The notes under the pieces are model-generated. The model did no database searches. It had not been told where the DNA came from and was given only the letters and a program-made list of their open reading frames with translations. Position numbers and translations under genes: made by a program. This document shows, piece by piece, positions 1 through 5,582 of a stretch of DNA of 6,858 nucleotides. Origin of the DNA: CAZPMO01 sp964587515. GTDB taxonomy: Bacteria; Pseudomonadota; Alphaproteobacteria; MPNO01. The stretch is taken from assembly GCA_964587515.1 (NCBI GenBank), contig CAZPMO010000226.1, positions 1 to 6,858 on the forward strand, in the 5' to 3' direction. The first letter of the stretch is position 1, and the number at the start of each line of letters is the position of its first letter.

Positions 1-530
1 AACGGGTATCGATCGGCGGCCACTATTCGGTCAAACCCAGTATCGAATGGAACCGCGAAGCGCGCGGCCACACGGAAACCTGGACCATCGACGGCCCCTT
101 GTTGCAGCAGATCCGGTTTCTTTCCGGGCTTGAGGATGGCGACCGGATGTTCCCCGGCGGGTTGCTCGCCAACAGCCGTCGGGAAAAACGCAAACCTGCA
201 TTCCGAGAAGACATGACGCCGCCGGAAATCGTCGAATTTTTTCAAGCCAGTCTTGCCCGGGTCGTGGCCGGGAATATCGAGGCGACGCGGCTGCGCCCGG
301 AGCGCTTCGGCAATCTCGCCGGTTTCCGGTTCGACTTCGAGTATGCGCTGGAGGACGGCCTCGACCGCGCCGGCTTCGCCGTGGCGACGGTCTCGAACGA
401 AAAACTCTACATGATCGTCTATGCGGCTCCACGCATGTATTATTATGCAAGGCACAAGGACAACGCGGAACAACTGATCCGAACGATTAAAATGGAAATA
501 CGGACGGACCCGAAAGTAATTACGAAATGA
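1..530 (+). CDS. Conserved hypothetical protein, C-terminal part (start outside window)
   Basis: An open frame reads without a stop from base 3 to the TGA at 528-530, giving the last 175 residues; the true start lies to the left of the window. No catalytic motif is recognised. The visible part is a mixed alpha/beta sequence. It has an early tryptophan-containing stretch (SIEW about residue 13-16, TWTIDG about 26-31), then a helix-like segment beginning MTPPEIVEFF. Next come the strand-like GFRFDFEYAL, a second strand LYMIVYAAP, an aromatic cluster MYYYA, and a closing helix ending near the C-terminus. This order resembles a family of small secreted or lipoprotein-like hypothetical proteins I recall from Proteobacteria, but the N-terminus that would show a signal peptide is missing. 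The stop overlaps the start of the ligase gene by ATGA, so the two are probably translated together. That link does not reveal a function. I am confident it is a real gene and do not know what it does. Confidence 0.8.
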   Translation, partial: RVSIGGHYSVKPSIEWNREARGHTETWTIDGPLLQQIRFLSGLEDGDRMFPGGLLANSRREKRKPAFREDMTPPEIVEFFQASLARVVAGNIEATRLRPERFGNLAGFRFDFEYALEDGLDRAGFAVATVSNEKLYMIVYAAPRMYYYARHKDNAEQLIRTIKMEIRTDPKVITK

Positions 531-2104
531 CCGAATTGAACCAACAACACGACCTCGCGCTCGAATTCGAATCCGTCCAGTCGCTGCTCCGCAAATATCG
601 CGACCGCGATCCCGACAAGACCGCGATCGTGGACCTCGACCAGGGCGCGTCGATCACGTTTGGTGGGCTGTACGACGAGGCCAATCGCATCGCCAACTAT
701 CTCCGGGAACGCGGCTTTCGGAAGGGTGACCGGATCGCCGTGCTTTCCGATGAATGCATCGAAAAGCTAATCATATGGCTCGGCATCTGGCGGTTCGGCG
801 GCGTGGTATGTCCCCTGAACGTCGAAATGAACCAGGATCATCTCGGCGAGAATCTCGGCAATGTCGGCCCCCGGCTCGTGCTCTGGCATGAAGCGCTCGA
901 CGGGCGGGCTTTTTGCGAAGGGCTGGATGCCGAGAACATGATGTATTCGACATTTTCGTCTGCGGCCGCGGGCGATGCAGGTTCGGATGAGTTCTTCGCC
1001 GCGTTGGCCGCCCATCCCGTGGAACCCGAAGTTGACGAAGACAACGGTCCCGGCGACATGGCCGCGATCTTTTGCACGTCGGGCACCACGTCCAAGCCCA
1101 AATGCGTCGTTTATAATCACCTGTCTTACTGGCTTAGCGGCCTTTCGACACTCGATATGCTGGGACTGACCGCCGACGACAAGACTCTCGAATACCGCTC
1201 CTTCGGCTGGAATTCAGCGCAGATCCTCAGCTTCATGCCGTTCCTTCAGACCGGCCTGACGATGCATATCGCGAAACGGTTCTCGCACAGCCGGTTTTTC
1301 GACTGGATCAGCACACACGGCATCACGTTCGCCGCCGGCGTGCCCACGGTCGTCAATATGCTGTTGAACGAGCCGCTGGGCGTGAGCGCCGAAGATGTCC
1401 CGAGCTTGCGTCTGATGACCTGTTCGACGGCGCCGCTCAGCCCCGATCAATGGAAGAAGTTCGAGGAAATGTACGGCGTTACGCTGCTCCAGCTCTATGG
1501 AATGTCGGAAGCAGGCTGGATCTGCGGCAACCGCCATTATCGCCGCCGCATGGGAACGGTGGGCCCGCCCGCCAAGCACCAGGAATTCCGGATCGTCGAT
1601 CCCGAAGGCGCCCCCTGCCCCACGGGTGTCGAGGGCGAGGTCAGCGTCGGCGGCCCGCAGACCTGCATGGGCACAATCTCGCCGGAGGGCGTCTACGAAG
1701 ACCTCGGCGCGACGCGTATGAAGACCGGCGACCTGGCGGTTATGGACGAGGACGGATTCGTCCGCGTCACCGGCAGAACCAAGGATTTGATCATTCGAGG
1801 CGGCGTCAATATCGCGCCGCTCGAGATCGACAATGTCGTCCTCGGCTATGACAAGGTGCTCGAGGCCGCCGCGATTGGCGTGCCGGATGAAATTTACGGC
1901 GAAGACATCGTCTGCTACGTGGTCGCGAAGCCGGGCGAAAACTTAACCGACGTGGAAATTCGTGACCATTGCGCCATGACGTTGCCGGATTTCAAGATGC
2001 CCAGGGATATCCGCTTTGTCGAGGATATCCCAAAGTCGGATCGTGGCAAGATCGTTCGAGACGCCCTTAAGGAACGTTGGGCGCGGGAACATGGGCAAGG
2101 CTGA
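527..2104 (+). CDS. Class I adenylate-forming enzyme (acyl-CoA synthetase / AMP-dependent ligase)
   Basis: This is a complete 525-residue enzyme of the ANL superfamily, the usual size. Such enzymes activate a carboxylic acid with ATP to an acyl-adenylate and then transfer it, usually to coenzyme A, in the cytoplasm. The core motifs occur in order. The ATP-binding P-loop is TSGTTSKPK (184-192), where the family norm is TSGTTGxPK. The A5 motif YGMSE is at 324-328, the A7 aspartate is in TGD (400-402), and the hinge region is GRTKDLIIRGG (416-426). The C-terminal A10 loop PKSDRGKI (502-509) has the adenylation lysine at 508. The ATG at 527 overlaps the preceding stop by four bases, which fixes the start and suggests translational coupling; no strong ribosome site is seen. 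The gene ends with two adjacent in-frame stops, TGA TAG. The acid substrate cannot be read from sequence; a carnitine/crotonobetaine-CoA-ligase-like relative is possible. Enzyme class is certain, substrate unknown. Confidence 0.95.
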   Translation: MTELNQQHDLALEFESVQSLLRKYRDRDPDKTAIVDLDQGASITFGGLYDEANRIANYLRERGFRKGDRIAVLSDECIEKLIIWLGIWRFGGVVCPLNVEMNQDHLGENLGNVGPRLVLWHEALDGRAFCEGLDAENMMYSTFSSAAAGDAGSDEFFAALAAHPVEPEVDEDNGPGDMAAIFCTSGTTSKPKCVVYNHLSYWLSGLSTLDMLGLTADDKTLEYRSFGWNSAQILSFMPFLQTGLTMHIAKRFSHSRFFDWISTHGITFAAGVPTVVNMLLNEPLGVSAEDVPSLRLMTCSTAPLSPDQWKKFEEMYGVTLLQLYGMSEAGWICGNRHYRRRMGTVGPPAKHQEFRIVDPEGAPCPTGVEGEVSVGGPQTCMGTISPEGVYEDLGATRMKTGDLAVMDEDGFVRVTGRTKDLIIRGGVNIAPLEIDNVVLGYDKVLEAAAIGVPDEIYGEDIVCYVVAKPGENLTDVEIRDHCAMTLPDFKMPRDIRFVEDIPKSDRGKIVRDALKERWAREHGQG

Positions 2105-2240
2105 TAGAAATAATATATCCCTCTTAACCTATTGAAATAAAATATAATTACATAGCGATCATGCTCCGGATTAACCCATTTTATACATCGAAGCACTAGC
2201 TTCCATCGCGTAGTTCCCGACGCGTAGTGAGATTCAGACA
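2105..2240 (+). promoter_or_regulatory. AT-rich intergenic region with candidate promoter(s) for the 2241 gene
   Basis: This 136-base gap is strikingly AT-rich in its first 50 bases compared with the flanking GC-rich genes. It holds a perfect sigma-70 -10 hexamer TATAAT at 2143-2148, but the region 16-18 bases upstream has no good -35 box. A second possible -10 is TATACA at 2182-2187. An 8-base direct repeat, CGCGTAGT, lies at 2207-2214 and 2221-2228, a 14-base period, just before the start codon. No rho-independent terminator with a T-run is seen after the ligase gene. The promoter assignment is inference from motif match only. Confidence 0.45.
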
Positions 2241-2723
2241 GTGTCCCAGCCAGAAATTCAAACCGCCCCAGAAGATCAAATTTCGTCGTCCGATCGGCCG
2301 AGCCGGCAATCGACGGTGGAATTGGCCGAAGCGTTACTTCAGGAACGCACCCTCAACCCGCCTTTCAAAATAGGGTTTTGTTGTTACGGCATCCCCTTTA
2401 CCGCCGTGGTCGAAGACACCGCCGACGGTCCGCGCATGAAACTCGCGGGAGTTGTCGGGGCGGTTCCATTCACCGGTGAATCGGCGGCCGCCCGCAAGCT
2501 GGTAAAATCAGTGCTGGCCCGCGAGCCCCATCACTCCATCGCGAAGCTCTCGGTAACCGAACGGCAAAACATCGTCGTTAACGGGGAAGCGACACTCAAC
2601 GGCGAAGCGACGCCGCCGCGAATCATCGCCACCGCGACCGCCATCATCGCTACAGCGAAGCCACTGATAGATATTATGAAGCTGTGTCTGTTGACGCCAA
2701 CGCCACGCGATAACGTCGCTTAA
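2241..2723 (+). CDS. Uncharacterised 160-residue protein
   Basis: The frame begins with GTG at 2241, the first start codon after an in-frame TAG at 2211. A weak GAG-containing ribosome site lies about eight bases upstream. I do not recognise the family. Residues 1-26 are polar and probably disordered. Residues 38-80 look like the conserved core, with a paired cysteine in FCCYG (46-50), then PFTAVVEDT (52-60) and a Gly/Val-rich strand region. A six-residue unit is duplicated at 114-125 (NGEATL, NGEATP). The last 30 residues are hydrophobic in patches (IIATATAIIATAK) but too short and alanine/threonine-rich to call a membrane segment firmly. There is no signal peptide, so a cytoplasmic protein is likely. 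The stop overlaps that of the convergent LysM gene. Codon use matches the neighbours, which supports a real gene, but no function can be proposed. Confidence 0.7.
   Translation: MSQPEIQTAPEDQISSSDRPSRQSTVELAEALLQERTLNPPFKIGFCCYGIPFTAVVEDTADGPRMKLAGVVGAVPFTGESAAARKLVKSVLAREPHHSIAKLSVTERQNIVVNGEATLNGEATPPRIIATATAIIATAKPLIDIMKLCLLTPTPRDNVA
2580..2615 (+). repeat. In-frame 18-base tandem duplication inside the 2241-2723 gene
   Basis: Two adjacent 18-base units at 2580-2597 and 2598-2615 share AACGG-GAAGCGAC and encode NGEATL and NGEATP. They differ at a few positions. The copy number is two, and the duplication keeps the frame. Confidence 0.75.
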
Positions 2724-3946
2724 TTGACTCTCGGAAGAACAAATATCTGACCGGGATAGATCAAGTCCGGATTTCGAATCTGATCGCGATTGGCCTCGTA
2801 AATAACCGTAAATCGCAAGCCTCGACCGTATGTATTGCGGGCGATCCGCCACAGATTGTTGCCGGGTTGAACGAAGATCACGGTATCGCTGGGTAGTCCC
2901 ATCAGCGGCTTCGCGCGCGAGAACGGCATCTCGACGCGCGCGACAACCTGACCGGTCTTATTGACCTGATCGACCCGCATTTTATAGAGCCCCGGTGAAA
3001 CGGGGTCCGAGGGTTTCAGCCGCCAGACGCCGCTTTTCTCCGCCGTCGCATCGCCGACCAGATTGTTATCGAGATAAACGTGAACCCGCGCGCCCTCCGG
3101 CGCGGAGCCGCTCATGGCGACCTTGCCGGCGGAATCATAATCGATCGCGTCCAGCGAAAGTCCAGATTTCGACGCCTCGGATTTGGCGGCGCCGCCCCCG
3201 GCGGCCGGCGCGATTCGGGCCACGACCTCGGCTTCGACCGCGGCTTCGGCCTCCGCGCGCAACGCCTGTTTCGCGGTGGCGAGTTCCTGGGGTGACCGCT
3301 CGACCACCACCGGCGCCCGCGAAGCGCCACCCGGTTTTTGCAGGACTGTCGCCGGACCGTCGTCATTACGCGGCACGGCAAGAGCCAACGAACCAGAATC
3401 CCCCTTTTGGCCGGTAATATTTTCGCCCTGTTTCGGGACGACGATTATGACTTTTTCCTTCGACAAAATTTCCGGAGAGCTCTCGGATTTTTTTGCGGCC
3501 AGCGCGAGTTCGTGCGCGCCGGCGGAAAGTGATTTCTTCGGCACCAGAACCCATTCGCCGCGGGAATCCGCCTTGACCTTGCCGATCTCCCGGTTCCGAT
3601 CGGTGACCGTCACCTCCACATTGGGTTCGGCGCGCCCGGCGATTACCGTGTCGCCTCTGGGATTTACCCTGACCACATCGAACTTGGGCCGCACCGGTTG
3701 TTTGGTAATTGCCGGCGCTACCAGTTCCGGCGCGGAGGATTCTATGCCCGTGACCGGTTGGGACGGGGCGACGCGTTTGGCGATTGGCGCCGGCGCGACA
3801 TCGCGTTTAATTTCGGGCGGCGCCAAAGCCGACCGATCGGCGTCGGGCGGAGGCTCCAGAAAAAACGTCAACCCGATCGCGACCGCTACGATTACGCCGC
3901 CAACCGCGCCAATAATTCCGATGATGAATGGACGGTTCACGATCAT
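2720..3946 (-). CDS. Membrane-anchored LysM-domain protein with Ig-like modules
   Basis: This 408-residue protein probably sits in the inner membrane with its body in the periplasm. Residues 5-30 form one uncleaved hydrophobic segment (IIGIIGAVGGVIVAVAIGL). A Pro/Ala-rich linker follows (31-88). A first beta-rich module at about 89-152 contains GRAEPNVEVTV and GEWVLVP, a pattern of bacterial Ig-like folds. A second linker includes an Ala/Glu-rich helix (221-245). A second Ig-like module at about 264-345 has GSAPEGARVHVYLD and GVWRLKP. A C-terminal LysM domain (357-406) shows VQPGNNLWRIA, NRDQIRNPDLIYPGQ and a closing VLP. LysM domains bind the N-acetylglucosamine of peptidoglycan, so the protein probably tethers membrane to cell wall; no enzymatic domain is present. 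The ATG at 3946 starts just before the hydrophobic segment, with only a weak GGAC-like ribosome site. It lies 83 bases downstream of the diheme cytochrome gene, so a shared transcript is possible. Confidence 0.9.
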   Translation of the reverse strand: MIVNRPFIIGIIGAVGGVIVAVAIGLTFFLEPPPDADRSALAPPEIKRDVAPAPIAKRVAPSQPVTGIESSAPELVAPAITKQPVRPKFDVVRVNPRGDTVIAGRAEPNVEVTVTDRNREIGKVKADSRGEWVLVPKKSLSAGAHELALAAKKSESSPEILSKEKVIIVVPKQGENITGQKGDSGSLALAVPRNDDGPATVLQKPGGASRAPVVVERSPQELATAKQALRAEAEAAVEAEVVARIAPAAGGGAAKSEASKSGLSLDAIDYDSAGKVAMSGSAPEGARVHVYLDNNLVGDATAEKSGVWRLKPSDPVSPGLYKMRVDQVNKTGQVVARVEMPFSRAKPLMGLPSDTVIFVQPGNNLWRIARNTYGRGLRFTVIYEANRDQIRNPDLIYPGQIFVLPRVN

Positions 3947-4029
3947 ACAAGTCCGAATTCAATGTGCCGGTTAAGAGTAATATGCATGCCCAGACGACGC
4001 AATGCGCCAAGCGTGTCTATGCGAATCGT
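3947..4029. other. 83-base gap between the diheme cytochrome and LysM genes
   Basis: This gap separates two minus-strand genes. It shows no hairpin followed by a T-run, so the cytochrome transcript may continue into the LysM gene. Reading on the minus strand, a 14-codon frame starts with the ATG at 3986-3984 and ends in a TGA (3945-3943) that overlaps the LysM start codon. No clear sigma-70 promoter is seen. Confidence 0.4.
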
Positions 4030-4935
4030 TTAATTACGGTTTTGATCGGCGGGTGAATTCGTAACCGTCAGCGGCGAACGCAAGTAATGAATTATCGCGG
4101 CAATGTCCGCATCGCTCAGGCGGCCGGTCGAATACTCGATAACGTCCGCCATCAAGGAACCCGCGAAATCGCCGTCGCGGTCCATTCCGGTTTGCAGATA
4201 GGTCGCGATCTCGTCATCGCTCCAACGCCCGATCCCTGATTTCATACCCGGCGTTATGTTGGGCACTGAATCTCCATACGCTCCCTTGTCGACCCCCGTA
4301 AACAAGCGCGCGCGGTCAAGCCCGCCCAGCGGGGTTCGGGGCGTATGACATTCGCCGCAATGGGAAAGCGACGTCACGAGATATGCTCCCCGGTTCCAGG
4401 CCGTCAATTTCGACGGATCGGGCTGGAACGCGGACGGCTTGAAATAAAGCAGCTTCCAGAACGTCACGAGAAACCGCCAGGAAAACGGAAAGCGCACCGC
4501 GTGCGGACGGCCCGCGCGCGCCACCGGCTTCTGCGTGCGCAGATAGGCCAGGATCGCCAGCAAATCGCGATCGGAAATGCCGGCATAGGCCGCATACGGA
4601 AAGGCCGGAAAATAATGCTCTCCCTCGGGAGAGACGCCTTCGCGCATCGCCCGGATGAAATCCCTGTCGCTCCAGGCGCCGATGCCGTACCGGGCGTCGG
4701 GCGTGATATTGGGCGCATGGAAAACGCCGAACGGCGTTTTGAGCGCCGCGCCGCCGGCGAAGGGCGGTCCCTTTTTTTTCAGATCTGTGTGGCACACGAA
4801 GCAACCGCCCGCCGCCGTAAGATAGGCGCCGCGCCGCACTGCCTCCTCGGCGGATACATCGACGCCGACCACATGCAAGACGGCCAGAAAAAGGGCGACC
4901 CGAATGGGCCGCCCCGGAACACCGGATACACGCAT
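4030..4935 (-). CDS. Periplasmic diheme cytochrome c
   Basis: This 301-residue c-type cytochrome is an electron carrier. A signal peptide covers residues 1-29 (hydrophobic IRVALFLAVLHVVGV, likely cleavage after VSA). Two covalent haem sites follow: CFVCH at 45-49 and CGECH at 193-197. Each half repeats the pattern of AdhB-like or COG2010-type cytochromes, with APNITPD then GIGAWSD (74-90), and VPNITPG then GIGRWSD (224-240). The linker between the halves contains FPFSWRF and a Trp/Leu/Phe-rich stretch (149-165). At about 300 residues it matches diheme relatives; the three-haem alcohol dehydrogenase subunits are larger. Met262 in the second half is at the expected sixth-ligand position, but residue 120 in the first half is Ile where relatives I recall carry Met. 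The gene starts 7 bases after the cytochrome c' stop, so the two are almost certainly one operon. The redox partner cannot be read; a dehydrogenase or a route to cytochrome c' are both possible. Confidence 0.93.
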   Translation of the reverse strand: MRVSGVPGRPIRVALFLAVLHVVGVDVSAEEAVRRGAYLTAAGGCFVCHTDLKKKGPPFAGGAALKTPFGVFHAPNITPDARYGIGAWSDRDFIRAMREGVSPEGEHYFPAFPYAAYAGISDRDLLAILAYLRTQKPVARAGRPHAVRFPFSWRFLVTFWKLLYFKPSAFQPDPSKLTAWNRGAYLVTSLSHCGECHTPRTPLGGLDRARLFTGVDKGAYGDSVPNITPGMKSGIGRWSDDEIATYLQTGMDRDGDFAGSLMADVIEYSTGRLSDADIAAIIHYLRSPLTVTNSPADQNRN

Positions 4936-4942
4936 CCCCGCG

Positions 4943-5446
4943 CTATTTCTTCATACGCTTTGCCCGGAACGTGCGATGACAACCAGCACAACCTTCCTTG
5001 CCGAGCGCCTTCAATGCCGCGCCGATCGCGGCCTTGTCGCCGGCCGCCGCGGCGGCGGTTAATGCCTCCGCATTTTTACGAACCGTACGCGCGGCCGATT
5101 TGAATGCGTCGGGCTTTTCCCAGATCGCCGATTTTGCCCGGGTGACTGCCTTGCCAAGCTCATCGTTGCCGGTTCCCTTCGGGAACATAGCCGGTATCCG
5201 GTCGGCGATCGCGGCGATCGACTGGCCACGCAGCGCCACGGTCTCCGCCGTCCCGGCCCGTCTGCCACCTTTGAGGAATCCCGCCACGCCTTTTAAATTC
5301 CCGCCGAGTTGCTTCATTGCCGCCTGACGCACCTTGACCGGATCCTTCGCCGACGCGGCGTTGCCGCCTGTCGTTGAAAACGCGAGACCGATCACAAGAC
5401 ACATCACGAGGCTGCTTACCGCCCCCCGTCTACCCCAATTCGCCAT
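4943..5446 (-). CDS. Cytochrome c' (class II c-type cytochrome), exported
   Basis: The product is 167 residues from the ATG at 5446. That start is favoured by a strong ribosome site, GGGAGGA, four bases upstream, and because it places a signal peptide at the very N-terminus (hydrophobic core 10-25, cleavage after GNA at 30 or ASA at 33). A longer frame to 5584 would precede the signal with an unnatural 46 residues and is rejected. The mature part has the four-helix pattern of class II cytochromes: RQAAMKQLGG (40-49) with Met44 at the usual axial-ligand position, AMFPKGTG (86-93), AIWEKPDAF (107-115), and the C-terminal haem site CAGCH (153-157) followed by an Arg two residues later. Cytochromes c' bind NO and CO in the periplasm and are linked to NO tolerance; the related c-556 type transfers electrons. 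Having Met at 44 suggests a six-coordinate c-556-like protein as an alternative. The diheme cytochrome gene follows directly. Confidence 0.93.
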   Translation of the reverse strand: MANWGRRGAVSSLVMCLVIGLAFSTTGGNAASAKDPVKVRQAAMKQLGGNLKGVAGFLKGGRRAGTAETVALRGQSIAAIADRIPAMFPKGTGNDELGKAVTRAKSAIWEKPDAFKSAARTVRKNAEALTAAAAAGDKAAIGAALKALGKEGCAGCHRTFRAKRMKK

Positions 5447-5450
5447 TGAT

Positions 5451-5457
5451 TCCTCCC
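5451..5457 (-). promoter_or_regulatory. Strong ribosome binding site of the cytochrome c' gene
   Basis: On the minus strand the sequence reads GGGAGGA, then ATCA, then ATG. It is the best Shine-Dalgarno match in the window and decides the start of the cytochrome c' gene at 5446. Confidence 0.85.
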
Positions 5458-5548
5458 TGATACCGATTTCATTTTGCGAATACGCCGGGCCGAACCGAAA
5501 ACCCGATTGTAATGAAACCAGATTTCCCATTTTCCCGGCTCCGGTCAA

Positions 5549-5562
5549 GTGACACTTATCAC
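5549..5562. promoter_or_regulatory. CRP/FNR-type operator palindrome GTGA-N6-TCAC
   Basis: The sequence GTGA CACTTA TCAC is a perfect match to the core half-sites of the CRP branch of CRP/FNR-family regulators; FNR itself prefers TTGA-N6-TCAA. It lies in the divergent gap, 103 bases upstream of the cytochrome c' start and 20 bases upstream of the LOG start codon. It covers the predicted -35 box of the LOG promoter, so binding could repress LOG while activating the cytochrome operon. Sequence match is direct; function is inference. Confidence 0.5.
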
Positions 5563-5577
5563 GCCTTGGCCTATTCT
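5549..5577 (+). promoter_or_regulatory. Candidate sigma-70 promoter of the LOG gene (leaderless)
   Basis: A -35 box GTGACA (5549-5554, five of six to TTGACA) is separated by 17 bases from a -10 box TATTCT (5572-5577, four of six to TATAAT). Transcription would begin around 5583-5585, at the ATG itself. No Shine-Dalgarno sequence precedes that ATG, which fits a leaderless mRNA. Confidence 0.45.
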
Positions 5578-5582
5578 GGCGC

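Noticed and set aside
99..530. Start of the first gene at base 99
   Set aside because: The frame stays open to the left edge with protein-like sequence that continues the same fold, and base 99 is a TTG without a ribosome site. The true start is outside the window.
3183..3974. 263-residue open frame on the plus strand opposite the LysM gene
   Set aside because: It lies antisense to a gene with a clear LysM domain and membrane segment. The Ala/Ser/Thr-rich translation has no recognisable motif. Long antisense frames are common in GC-rich genes.
3807..4010. 67-residue minus-strand frame with a hydrophobic, cysteine-containing start resembling a lipoprotein signal
   Set aside because: It needs a TTG start without a ribosome site, overlaps the LysM gene in another frame, and its downstream part is Arg-rich noise.
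4345..5103. 252-residue open frame on the plus strand opposite both cytochrome genes
   Set aside because: It spans two real genes and their junction, is very Arg-rich, and has no domain pattern, which is typical of a shadow frame.
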